From Linnemannia schmuckeri (lineage: Eukaryota; Mortierellomycota; Mortierellomycetes; Mortierellales; Mortierellaceae), in contig JANATG010000020.1 in NCBI GenBank assembly GCA_029449235.1, positions 310,001 to 374,000 of the forward strand: a stretch of DNA of 64,000 nucleotides, read 5' to 3'. This document shows positions 1 through 11,122 of the stretch, piece by piece. Each line of letters opens with the position of its first letter. The first letter of the stretch is position 1. Under the pieces are notes generated by a model. It was not told the DNA's origin, ran no database searches, and worked only from the letters and a program-made list of their open reading frames with translations. Both the position numbers and the translations under genes were made by a program.

Positions 1-59
1 ACAACTACTAGATCTCAATGGCTAACGTTTTCTCTATTTACAACTCCTACATCATATAG

Positions 60-1510
60 GCCGCTCAAGATGCCAAAGAGAAGAAGGCTCAGGCTCTTGC
101 CGTCAAGAAGGCCAAGGCCGCTGCCAAGGCCAAGAAGAACGCCGAGCTCAAGGCCAAGAAGACCGAGCAGAAGAAGGCCCAGCTGGCCAAGAAGAAGGCT
201 GCCCTCGCCAAGGCCAAGGCTGCTGCTAAGGCCTCCAAGGCTTCCACCTCCACGTCTACTCGCGCCCCCAAGATCCGCTCCGCCTTTGACATGTACGTCA
301 AGGACCACCAGAAGGCCATCAAGGACGCCACTCCCGATGCATCCCGCGCCGACATCTACAAGAAGCTCGTTGACAAGTGGGAGGCTGTTGATGCCGTCGT
401 CAGAGCGGATTACGAGACCAAGGCCGTGGCCGAAAACGCCAAGAGCGCCGATAAGAGAGCCAAGGCTGCCCAGGAGGCCAAGAAGGAGAAGAAGACCCCC
501 AAGGCTGCTGCCGCTGCCGACACCAAGAAGCCCAAGAAAGAGAAGGCTGCCAAGACCGACAAGGCCCCCAAGGAGAAGAAGGAGAAGAAGGAGAAGGCTG
601 CCAAGGACGTCAAGGAACCCAAGGCCACCAAGGCTGTTAAGGCTGACAAGGCCGAGAAGGCTGAGAAGACACCCAAGGAGAAGAAGGAGAAGGCCCCCAA
701 GCCTACCGCTGCTGCTGATGGTGAGAAGAAGGCCAAGGCCCCCAAGGAGAAGAAGGAGAAGGCTGCCAAGGCTGAGACCACCGACAAGACCCCCAAAGAG
801 AAGAAGGAGAAGGTTTCTAAGGAGCCCAAGGCCGCCAAGGCTGACAAGTCCGACAAGGCTGACAAGTCCGAGAAGACCGAGAAGGCCGAGAAGGCACCCA
901 AGGAGAAGAAGGAGAAGGCCCCCAAGGCTGCCGCCTCGTCAACAACCGAGGCCAAGAAGGCACCCAAGGAGAAGAAGGAGAAGGCCACCAAGGTCGAGAA
1001 GGATAACAAGGAGGAGACGAAGCCCAAGAAGGCTGCCAAGCCCGCCGCACCCAAGGCTAAGGTAAAAGAAACAACTGTTTCTAACCCGCGTTTCCCGCGA
1101 CAATGCGTATTTTCATTTTCGTGGCCAGGTTACTCATCATTTATTTTTCTTCTACGCACGTTTAGGAGGAGAACGCAGAGAAGCCAAAGGCCGCTGCCAA
1201 GAAGGCCGCCAAGGCTGATGCTCCCGCCGCTGCCAAGGCTGACGCTCCCAAGGAGAAGAAGGAGAAGGCCCCCAAGGCCGCCGCTGCCACCGAGAAAAAG
1301 CCTGATGCCGCTGCTAGCAAGGTAAATCAATTTGTTACAATATGGGAACAGCCGTGTTAGGTTATCACATTTATACTTCCATTTCGACATATTGACATTT
1401 TTTGTTGTTACACATTGGCCAACCGATAGAAGAGAAAGGCTGATAGTACGGACGTCGCCGTTGCCAAGAAGCCCAAGGCCAAGGCAGCAGCAACACCGAA
1501 GGACAAGTAG
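60..1510 (+). CDS. Lysine-rich HMG-box chromatin protein (5' partial)
   Basis: Likely an abundant DNA-bending nuclear protein. Exons visible: 60-1061, 1166-1321, 1430-1510 (stop TAG). The gene begins left of the window: bases 1-59 are an intron end with a CTAAC-type branch site (21-26) and a TAG acceptor at 57-59, and the frame is already open at 60. After a K/A-rich lead-in, about 264-460 encodes an HMG-box-like domain (PKIRSAFDMY... KKLVDKWEAV... YETKA). The tail is almost entirely K, A, E and P, with seven copies of a PKEKKEK unit; this resembles a histone H1 tail joined to an HMG box. Both internal introns sit inside the K-rich tail and keep frame exactly. The tail offers no further functional motif. 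The HMG call rests on spacing and hydrophobic pattern, not on a search. The stop is 359 bp from the stop of convergent VPS51. Confidence 0.8.
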
Positions 1511-1869
1511 ACTGGCGAACGGCGAACGCACGGTCAAAACACTGAACAAAAAACGGCAACATTGGATTCGAGGGATGGACATTCTCGAGACACTGTCAAC
1601 AAATACATTACCGTTGATGCGTCACACGAGGGAAGAGGGATGCCAGAAGGAGAGTAGTAGGAGAGAGTGCATCGTGATGGAGGGCAACATACACACAAAC
1701 ACACACAGCATGTCACCTTGCGATATACCCTTTCTGCGGAACTCTTTTTTTTCTTTTTGCATCTCTTCTTTTTGTCATCTCCCAAGAATTAGCCGCACCA
1801 AAAAAATTTGCACATAGTTTTTTCTTTTCTGTTTGAATACAATTATTAGTTTCCATTTTATATTTTGCT
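1511..1869. other. Convergent 3' intergenic region
   Basis: Space between the stops of the HMG-box gene (+) and VPS51 (-). AT-rich, with T-runs at about 1742-1760. Several short frames are open but none has recognisable content. It probably holds both 3' UTRs. Confidence 0.6.
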
Positions 1870-4800
1870 CTATCGTTCGAATGAGTGGATGATTGATTCC
1901 ACAGCCTAGAAAAGCCCAATGCAAGTAGAGAAAGAACGTGGAGGAAGAAATGGGTTAGCAAGCTAAGGGTTTCAGAAGACGCGAAAGGTGAAGGGTAAAA
2001 AAGAACTAGTAACTTACATGGATGTCCAAGGGCACGGCATCAATGCATCGTCTATAGGCTGTTTGCTGTGCCTCCTCCAGAAGAGAATGCATCAGACGCT
2101 CATCGGCAGTCGCGAATCTCCATAACCAGACTTTGGCAAACTCGGCGTCAACCTGGACCTGCTGGAAGCCGCCTTTGCCAAAGGTCTTCAACCTCACCGA
2201 CTCTGCCCAGGCCTTAAGTAAGATCTTGATGATTCCAAACATGATCCCGGTCCTGTTCAAGTCCTGGCAACGGATGAAAATCTCGACCCGATCCGAGAAC
2301 AGCTTGTCAATGTTGCTGAGCAGCAGATTGCGTTGTTGGTGGTCAAATCGACTGTTCATTGTGTTGCTGCCAAAGGATGCTAATGAATCGTTTCGGTGAG
2401 AGGGTTTACTACCGCTGTGGCTTCCTCCACCAGCCCCGCCTCCAATGCCACCGCCAGGTCGGAAGGCCAATTCGCGACGCGTCGATTCAGAGCTAAACTC
2501 GTGGTTGCCCAATCGTTCACCCTCGTCGCCATAGACCATCATCACCTGGCGTTCAACCTCGTTCAACTGGCGATAGATCGTCTCCCATGCGACCGAGACA
2601 CCTGTTGGAGGTGACTCTAGCGTCATAAAGTTAGTCTCTGACCGAACATCCATGACCATCCACGACAGCTCGTTACCAGTCCTGGCAATAAACCCGTCCA
2701 AAAGAACGTGTCCCGATTCTTGACAGGCTTGAATCACAGACTTGCAGTCCCAGTGAAGTTGCGGCAAGACAGGCGGCTCCTCGTACGATTCGATCAAGAA
2801 CGATCCTGACCGGTTTCGCTTGCCGACACGGAAGAGGGTCTTGGACAGGGTCTTGTAGAGCTGCTCTACAATCGAGGACGACAGCTCAAAACACAGTTGC
2901 GACATGACCAAAGATGATGTCCGAGATCCCAACGATTCTGCCGATCCCGCTCCAGCAGGCGGGATGGCCGATGATCGCTGTTGCATCTCCTTGAGGATCC
3001 AATCCCAGAACGTCTTGAACTCGTCCTGGAAATTCTTCAAAAACAATGCTCGACCTTCCGTCGTCTCCAGAAACTGAGCATCAGAACTCATACACTTTTC
3101 CAAGAACGGAATCGTGTCTACCTTGAAGCTGTCCAGAAGCCACAACGTAGTCTCCTTGAGAACTATAGCCCAACTAAATGCTGGGTTGATGGCAGCGGCA
3201 GTTGACGAAAGTTCTGCCGGTGAGAGTGAGACATCATCTGTGGTTGTGCTGTTGTTGTTCAATTTGGAGCTCTGCTGTGCCAACTGAAGATCCTGCTGGA
3301 CGATCCTCGACATCAGTCCCTCTTTGGCCTTGCCCAATACCCGCTCAATCAACTGACTCTCCCAATTCTGGATCAGCCCTGTTGCAAGGGTATCGAATCC
3401 AATCAGCTGACAGAGACCACTGCTGGACTTGGTGCCGAGGTATAGATTCTGAAGGACATGAACATGGACCTGAGGCTCAATGCTAAAAATATCGTTCTAA
3501 ATAAACAAGGGAGTACATTTGAACGCGTTAGTTACTCGTTGCAGTTAAAATTCCAAGCGGCACCAAACAGAGATGCAGCGTTGCACTTACAGGATAGTTT
3601 AAGAAGGAGCGGATGGTATCCAGGTACTTAGAGATCATGTTGGAAGTAGCCTCCTTGACTGTTGTCGACGCCTCAGAACTTTGTTCACGGCTCAGGTTGG
3701 CATGAGCCCTAGTATCCTTGGCCACCCATGCCGCTGATCTCTGGTCTGACCCATTAGACTCTTCGCCTGATGCAGCCACAGTCATCCCACTACTATTGGA
3801 ATTGAAGTGGGTAGGAGTTCCAAAAGCCGCCGTAGGTGCCAAAAAGTAATTCATGAACGAAACGACAAAGGCTTCAATCTGCCTCAAAAAGTGCGTGTTT
3901 AGATATGCGACCTTATTTGCAGGCGGTGGTGAGGATGTCTTCACCCTGGTATCTTTCTCCTTCTCTGTCGATCCCGCTCCTAGCGTTGCTGCGATATTTG
4001 CCGCTGTTCTTGCTGACTTCTTAGTTGAGCGCTTGGGCGTTGCTGGTGTAGTTGTTTGAGCTGATTTGGGCGACGCAGCAGGCGGAGGACTATACAGTGG
4101 TAAAGTTTTTATCTCCTCCAGTGTCTTTGTGTTTACCTTGCGGAGCGCATTCATGGACCTGTTTGCATGATTCATTTTGTTAGTGTGCAGTCAAGTCAGC
4201 CAAAGGGACTGTTGTCGAAGGAATGCACGCAAAAAGTTGTAGATCAACAAGGATACGTAATCCTCTCACTTACAAGTCCAAGTACTGCTTCCACAAGGCA
4301 ACAGGGTCCTCCTTGAGTGCGAGTAACAGACCGACAGATTCCGTGATCTCTGCGATGGTTGCCTAAAGGAAGAATGCGGGGCAAATAAATAACGTCAGTG
4401 CGTCTGTCGACGAACCGTGCCTTTTAACATTCACTTTGATACTGTGATATGCAACATGTAAACACGGTACACGCTAATTACCATGTCAGAACACATCTTT
4501 TGGCGGATTTTTTGGGCGATCTGGACCATGATCGCCTTACACTCGCGCTCAATGCCTGTAAAGACGGTAAGGTGTTTGTAATGTTGGAGGAGGTGAAGCG
4601 TCCGGCAATAAGACTTGACAGCCTGGGTATATGATTGTGTTTCCAGACAATGGTGAAGGTTTGTTGGTAACTCGAAAACAAATTGGAGCTGGTTTCAAGT
4701 TTAAGATCGTTGGGTTAATAAAGTCTCATGGTTGCAATTAAAATTGACGGAGGACAGAGAGAGATCCAAGTACCTTTGTCAAGAGACTGTGGACACCGTT

Positions 4801-5595
4801 CAACTGTCGGATCTTTTCCCGCTTGCCTCCAAGAGAACTGTGGATCGCCGAGGAAGAGGTTGCAATTTTGCCAATGTTCTGAGTCAAGCGTGCCATCTCC
4901 GATTCAAGGTTGTCAACATTGGATTTCATCTGTTGTGTTCAAAGGACGAGGTAAGGAAGGCATAAAGGAAAGAAATCAGAACGCGAGAGGTTCGTGCCCA
5001 TTTGAAAAAGTCGCACACAGGTTTCAGGATATTGCGGTTTTTGGTAGCTTGCCTTGTTGATGGTGTCTGTTGCGCTGAGGAACTTGCTGTAGTTCTCATA
5101 GACAAGAGTCTTCATGTCGCCGTCCAGCTGTCGAATATCAGCAACGAGTTCGTTGTCGGCCTGAACCAATCCTGGTAATTGTTTCTCCACAAACATTTTG
5201 TGCATGTACTTGTCCACTTCAAACGCATGACTATCTATAGAACAAGAGGATACGAAAGGGATCAACAGTGTTAGTTGGAAAAGAAACTTCGTCTCTATTA
5301 AAAGGTCCAAGGGCACATCAACAGCTGAATACATGGATACTGTCGTACCTAGGTCGTAGGGGTCAGCCTTAGAGGCAGGCCCTGAGGGCGCCGATGAGCT
5401 GTCCTTTGAACCGTCCTGGTTGGTGGCATCAGCTTGTTGAATGCCATAGTAATTGCGAAGAAAGCTCTTTGCTCGTCGACGCGTTGCTGTCCCTGTTGCA
5501 GTGATGTCTGCCTTGTTTCCAGCTGTGGACCGGTGAGGGACTGCCAGAGAGTCTCCTTCGAGAGGATGGATGGTTGCATTAGCTTCTACAGCCAT
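1870..5595 (-). CDS. VPS51: VPS51, GARP/EARP tethering complex subunit
   Basis: Subunit of the GARP/EARP tethers that capture endosome-derived vesicles at the trans-Golgi. Eight exons on the minus strand: 5595-5349, 5234-5053, 4929-4774, 4688-4482, 4362-4274, 4158-3591, 3496-2018, 1905-1870; 987 codons plus stop. The N-terminal Vps51 signature is clear: RRRAKSFLRNYYGI, then DPYDLD joined across intron 1, HAFEVDKYMHKMF, DMKTLVYENYSKFLSATDTI and ITESVGLLLAL, followed by a long helical C-terminal part. Intron 2 (4930-5052) has a GC donor (AAG|GCAAGC). Exon 7 would end in TAC-TAG, but a GTAAGT donor lies just before; splicing to a 36-nt last exon gives a C-terminus ending ESIIHSFER, which fits the end of animal VPS51. 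The start at 5595 was chosen because the upstream stretch is pyrimidine-rich and leader-like; an in-frame ATG near 5724 is the alternative. Longer than human VPS51 (about 780 aa) because of inserted low-complexity loops. Confidence 0.93.
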
Positions 5596-5851
5596 TCCTG
5601 TTGGGGTGATATTTTGTTGCTGCTGTAGTTGTTGTTGCCGTGTGAGGGAAGAAGGGTGCGCGGGGGTCGAGAGTGAGTAAGGTGGGATGAGAATGAAAGA
5701 AGGAAAGAGAAAACTGTCCATCATCACTTCGAACTCTAAAAAGGTGACTGCTCAGCTTGGTATGAACTTGCTGCTGCACTTCTGTGGAGCATTTCAACAC
5801 TTTCTCACTTTACTTAATCCGTCAACAACAACAACACAGAACAAGATCAGC
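5596..5851. promoter_or_regulatory. Shared divergent promoter VPS51 / DNAJC17
   Basis: 256 bp separate the two start codons of divergently transcribed genes, so both promoters and leaders must lie here. The stretch is CT/CA-rich with ACAACA repeats just before the DNAJC17 ATG. No TATA box is obvious. Confidence 0.55.
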
Positions 5852-7510
5852 ATGGCAGAGGAGCAACTCGACTGGTACGCTATTCTCGGCGTCGAACGGA
5901 CAGCCACCTCAAAGGAGATCACAAAAGCATACAGGGTCAAGGCACTCAAGGTCCATCCCGACAAAAACCCTGATCCCAACGCAGGTTTGTACCTCTTCTT
6001 TTCAGCTTGAAACCGTCCTTTTGTTATTATGATACAAACAACGTTTACTAACACCACATACCTTTTATTTTCAAAAGCCAAGATTTTCCATGAGCTATCG
6101 CAAGCATACGATCTTCTTCTCGACCCAGCAGCACGAGCTGCCTTTGATAACCTGCTTAATGTTAAAGTGCAGGCAAAGGAACGATCTGACAAGTATGATT
6201 CAGTCCGCAGGAAGATGAAGGAGGATCTTGAGAACAGGGAGAATGCTTTCAAGAAACAACAACAGGATGAAAAGACCGCCGCTCTCAGAATGCATTATGA
6301 GGTACATACCATTAGACTGTATCGTTACCACTTGATTTAGCCTGCCATACAGTAAAACTAACCCACGGCTATTGTGATCATTATTAGATGGAACGGCTCA
6401 AGAAGGAGAATATCAAGAAGCGGGAAGAACGGGAAGCTGAACTTTTGAAGCAGGCGAATCAACTCACTCAAGCGGCTGAGGCAGTGCGGCAAGCAGCACG
6501 GGATGGTACGCTACAGCTATACAACGACTGGCTCCATTGCATATCAACAATGGACTTCTTTCCAGGGCAATCACTAACTCGCTTGAGTTTATTTTGAATT
6601 GACCTTGTACTTTAGAAGAGGCAACATCACTGGATACAACGCTAAGAGTCAAATGGAAAAAGAAGAAGCAGGAACTCGGAACAGAGGAGTTGAGAGAAAT
6701 CTTCAAAAAGTTTGGCGCAATCGACTCTTGTTTGTCCAAAAAACAAGGATCGGCATTGATATCCTTCAAGACTCTTACAGGCGCAGTATGTCCACACCTA
6801 ATTTATGTTGGATGTGATATCTTCTTGAAATATGGCAGGCGCCGTCGTTTTACACGTTGGCCACGTACTCGTTCTAATGGTCTTTATTTATACATTCCCT
6901 GTTCAAATCTAGTTTACATCAATGACAGCTTCAGAGAAGGGCGACAAGGATTTGGAAGCGTTTACTGTTACATGGGCGGGAGGATCTGAGCCAGCATTGG
7001 TATCCAGTCTGCGTGCAAAGAGTGCATCATCGCTAGCATCAACACCAACTACTGCTGCGTCGACACCTACTTCAGCCTCAAATCCACAAAGTGCACCGCG
7101 GCCAGCATTCAATGTCGCACCGAGCTCTGCCTTCACACCAGCCTTTGGGTCGTCGACAAAAGGGTTCGCAGGATTCCCCTCAGATGTAAGTGTGTTACTG
7201 CGAGGTCTGACAATAACGACTAGCAAGGAGCTGTAAATTGACCGCAAAGAGTTATCACCAACTAACTAGCATGCGCCATTTTCATTTTGTATCTGCATCA
7301 ATTGATTAGATCCCCAGCTTTGCACCGCCGCCTGTGTTTAACGTTGCAGCACCACTGGTGGATGACTATGAGGCTGCAACATTGGCAAGGATGAAGAACA
7401 AGGACAATGAGCGGAAACGACTTGCGGAGGAAATGTTGCGTATGGATCGGGAAGAGGAAGAGCGATTGATGGCCCAGGCTGCGGAGAAGGAGAAGAAGCA
7501 AAGAGTGTGA
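5852..7510 (+). CDS. DNAJC17: DNAJC17/Cwf23-type J-domain and RRM splicing factor
   Basis: Spliceosome-associated J protein. Exons 5852-5984, 6078-6301, 6388-6505, 6616-6785, 6913-7185, 7310-7510; 372 aa. Residues about 5-75 form a J domain (DWYAILGVERTATSKEI, KVHPDKNPD with the HPD triad, then FHELSQAYDLLLDPAARAAFD). A charged coiled coil follows. An RRM-like region comes next (TTLRVKWKKKKQELGTEEL, FKKFGAIDSCLS, SALISF, FTVTWAG). The C-terminal DYEAATLARMKNKDNERKRL segment matches the short conserved tail of DNAJC17. The ATG at 5852 is the first in frame with the J domain. The exon 4/5 join uses a perfect GTATGT donor at 6786 and an acceptor at 6911-6912; an extra exon reading AVVLHVGH (about 6840-6865) is possible but needs a weak donor. 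Known family role: pre-mRNA splicing, acting with the Prp43/Ntr complex in yeast. Confidence 0.9.
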
Positions 7511-8010
7511 AAGGGAGTAAAGGGGAAAGGAAGGAGTGACAGTCGATGTTTGCTCTTGTCGAATAAATTGCGAACCTTTGAGAGAGAGGGAGAGGACCAA
7601 AGATCCAAAAAGCAAACCTCGAAGTGGGAACATGTATCTTCTGTACCTAATCAGGACACAGCGCGGCTGTGGCTCTTTGGGGAGAGAGAGAAGGGGACTG
7701 TAAATAGTCGACGCAGGGATGGCCACCATTAGGCTCATTTGGTTGTTCTGGACCTGTATGCCGAGTGGTATTTGATGAGACGGGGTGGGCGGGCTTTTCT
7801 TTTTTCTTTTTTTGTCTTCCTAACAGCTTTGCTATTTGATTTTCTTTTCTTTCTTCCTTCCTCTTTTTTTCTACTTTCCGCCCCATCCTCCTTCCCCTTA
7901 CCCTCTATCTGTTTTTCTACACGCCGCCTCATCGCCTCTGCTCTCACCCTCACCTCCTTCTTCATCAGTAACAACAACAACAACAGAACACTTTCGTCGA
8001 CTCTTGGAGT
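7511..8010 (+). other. Intergenic: DNAJC17 3' UTR and PIL1-family promoter/leader
   Basis: 500 bp between tandem genes. AATAAA at 7562-7567 is a candidate polyadenylation signal for DNAJC17. From about 7795 to 8010 the sequence is strongly pyrimidine-rich and ends in CAACAACAACAACAGAACA before the next ATG, the usual leader style in this window. Confidence 0.55.
7562..7567 (+). terminator. Candidate poly(A) signal, DNAJC17
   Basis: AATAAA lies 52 nt past the TGA of the J-domain gene. Motif only. Confidence 0.4.
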
Positions 8011-10521
8011 ATGGATATGATTAACTCTGGCAGGTCCCGTCTACACGATGGCGCCCGTTATGCCGCTGGCTCATTCATGAACCCTCTCACCAATGCCATC
8101 GGCGAGCAGCGCCGACTCGTCGACAGTCTTTCTGCGGTCTCAAAAGCACGAGTCGAAGAATGCAAACATATGATGGCCTGGAGCAAATCTCAGGTACAAG
8201 CCAGCTGCCATTGTCCTTTTCTTGATAGGAAAACCCTGTCCCTGAAGGATCCTTTTTTCTCATGTGTGGCATCATCTAGTTGTCCGCTTACAACTCCAAA
8301 CTAATTCGAAGCGTTTTTCCGTATTTTTTCTTGAATCTGCCAACAACAAAATAGACCGACGACCTTGGGGTAACGTAGAAGAACCTTTGGTTTCAGCTGG
8401 CATGCCAAAACCATGGTACAAAAAAAAAAGCACGCCCTTTTTTTAGTGTCTTGGCTAAAACCCTCCACTTTTATTTCTCTGGTCAATAGGATGTTCTGTT
8501 GAAGCTGAACCTGCTTATTCGCAAGATCAGCGACTATGAGCTCCGCTTCGGATCCCAGTACGAAGGCTTTCGTGAGAAGATCAAGGTTCTCAGGACCAGA
8601 GACGACACCCTCTGCGAGATGGGCCGTTTCCAGAACGATATTCAGACAAAACTCGTCGAGAAGGGCAAGAGTGGATTCAAAGCATGGTTGAAGAAGGACA
8701 CCGAGGAGACCAGCTCCAAGAAGGGGCCCGATGTTGATCCTGAGTTGGTCCAGTACAAGCGCCAACTTATCAAGAGCGCATACGCCGAGCAGTTGGATGC
8801 CGTTGTCGAATTGGGCAAGAAGATGCAGATCATTGGCGAACATGGAAAGCATTTGTTGGAGCACATCGACCTGAGTCGCGATGTTCACCCATATACCGAT
8901 GGTTAGTGAACTTCATAGAGTATTGCATCTGCAGAAGCACGAAGCCAGGCATTGTGGGGTTCGCATTGTTGACGTTTTGACCAATTCGCCATTTTTATCA
9001 TTACATTTAGGTCGTGAGACCGAAGGCGTTCTTCAGGCTGCTCGTATTGCCCTGGAGAACTGGAGCCAGGGAACAACAGTCGATCACCACCAGGATACCT
9101 TAGTCAACTCAACACCCGAACATAGCTCCACCCCCACCCCCACCGTTTCAGTATCCGATGTTTCTGCAACTGCTGCCACCACCAATGGAACCGCCAAATC
9201 AGCAACACTTTCGCCTTCGCCTACGCCCTCTGCCAAGCCAGCCACCAAAGTCGAATCAGCGGCTTCGGTCCCACCACTGCCTCCAAGAACACCCGATAGA
9301 ATGCCCTCGTCTGAATCTCTCGAGCCTAGACGAATCCAAAAGAACCGAGCCAGAGTTGCAGAAGAGGAGCTGCTGAGACGACAGGAAGAGCTGGAGCTTG
9401 AGGAGGCGCTTGCAATGAGCCTTGCGGTTTCACCTATTCCACGGAAGGAAATCTCGGATCTCATTCTCACTCCTGAGGAGCTGCGTTTTATCTCGGAGCA
9501 GGAGAATCTCGCTGTTCCCAAGCCAACTGTCACTGCGAGGGTTGTTAGAAGCCCTCAGTCTGTGGAGATTGGAGGACACATCCCTTCCCAGCGTCGTTCA
9601 CCATCCTCTCAGGCTACAGATGACGAGAAAAAAGCTGCCAAGGCTGTTTCGACCCCTGCATTGGAGGAGCTCGGAGGATCTAGAAAGTCAAGCGAATCCA
9701 TGGATGATCAAAGGAGTACCTCATCCAGAAAGAGCGCCCATACAACCAAGCATGCACCCCTGGAGAGTATGGGACCCGAGCCAGAAGCACTTTTGGAGAG
9801 CATGGGATGCGATACTTCGGCTGCATATGAGAGCATGGGAGATCCAGGATTGCCTCCCTTGGCCCATGAAAACCTCCGCCTACAAACGATGCTGAGCCAA
9901 CAGCGCAAACTTCAGGAGCAGCAACAATCTTCGCCCTTCCCACCTTCACCTGAGTTGCAGTACCTCCAGATCCAACCCTCGCCTCAACAACACAAGCAGA
10001 CGCTCCAGATCTTACAGTCAGGGGGAACGTTGTCTCTGAGCACTCCGATGAGCTCTAACCACTCCAGCCCGATGGGAGGAAGCTACCAGCCAAGCGTTCC
10101 CTATAAGCCAGCCACCACCTATGTGCCTCATCCATCCCCTCATTCAAACAAGCCCAGAAACAGGAATTCAGGACCTATTACGCCACCAACTTCCGAGGGC
10201 CTGTCACCTAGTGCCTCTCAGCTCCTTCAACAGCGCCAGCGTCAACACGAGTTCCAGCAGCAGCTTCGTGGTGATGAAGGACGTTCGATTTCACTCACTG
10301 CCAAGCATTCGTTGCAACAACAGCAAGAACTGCAGAAGAAGCTTCAAGATTTCTACTTCACTACAAACGAGCAAGAGAGCACGGAACGGTATCATCAGGA
10401 AAACCGCCAGCAGAACCACAGCGGACACCGACAGCAGCCTTCGGGGAGTTGGGACTATCACCCCGATGACAGCGACGGCGACTACCAATACAAGGAGGAG
10501 TATCACACCCTCCATCGGTAG
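8011..10521 (+). CDS. PIL1: Eisosome Pil1/Lsp1-family BAR-domain protein
   Basis: Membrane-scaffolding protein of eisosomes, the furrow-like plasma-membrane domains of fungi. Exons 8011-8193, 8355-8369, 8490-8901, 9011-10521; 706 aa. Residues about 15-235 form the Pil1-type BAR domain: ARYAAGSFMNPL near the start, VSKARVEECKHMMAWSKSQ, then TDDLG encoded alone by a 15-nt microexon, KISDYELRFGSQYEGFREKI, and the diagnostic SAYAEQLDAVVELGKKMQII with GKHLLEHID. The remaining 470 residues are a low-complexity S/P/T/Q tail, including a coiled segment (RRQEELELEEALAMSLA) and three ESMG-containing units (9765-9845). Yeast Pil1 has about 340 aa, so the tail doubles the length. The exon 3/4 intron (8902-9010) contains no in-frame stop up to the acceptor, so a naive single-exon model would mis-join here; family alignment supports splicing. 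Confidence 0.88.
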
Positions 10522-11122
10522 CTCACAGGCCTCCCAAACGACGACGACAACAACAACAACCACAGCAACAGCAGCATACCCATCTCAAGTACTCGGCATG
10601 TTGGCCCAATCCGAAAATTGGAGTAGCGGCAAATTCTTGAAATAGCAACAAATAAAAAACATATTCTAAATCGTTATCCTCTCGTCTACCCTTCCAAGTT
10701 CCTTGTATATGCTCTATTAGACGCGCCACTTGGAAATGTTTGTTTCAGGCTTGAGTGAACATGGAACCACGCCATGTCGAAGGTATCAGTGTTTAAACTG
10801 AACTAAAATTGACGTGGCTGTTGCCATTGTGGGCTCGAGTCTCCACTCGTCAACATCACCCCACCTGTTGAAGGTAGTGGCCTGAGAACATTTTTCGTTA
10901 CACCGTTTTTTCCAGATCGAAAAAAAGAAGTATATGATATTGGTATTTATTTTTATGCTATAGGTATGTAGTTATGTATGCTGGTCTTTTTTCATATCGA
11001 GGAGGGAGAGGAGGAATGCTTCCCTCTCAATTTCTTGTTTTTCATCTATCTTTTCATAACATCCGTTGATCGAAGATTCGCCCACTCGACCTTAGGTCAT
11101 ATTTCCCTCATCCCCCCATTCC
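10522..11122. other. Intergenic, PIL1-family 3' region
   Basis: CAACAACAACAACCACAG repeats just past the stop, AATAAA at 10651-10656, then about 450 bp of AT-rich sequence without recognisable coding content. Confidence 0.55.
10651..10656 (+). terminator. Candidate poly(A) signal, PIL1-family gene
   Basis: AATAAA followed by A-rich sequence about 130 nt past the stop. Motif only. Confidence 0.4.

Noticed and set aside
410..1054. Long minus-strand frame opposite the K-rich HMG protein
   Set aside because: Repeats of L, S and F mirror the AAG/GAG codons on the other strand; no protein-like content.
5596..5724. Upstream in-frame ATG extension of VPS51
   Set aside because: Open frame, but composition is leader-like; kept only as an alternative start.
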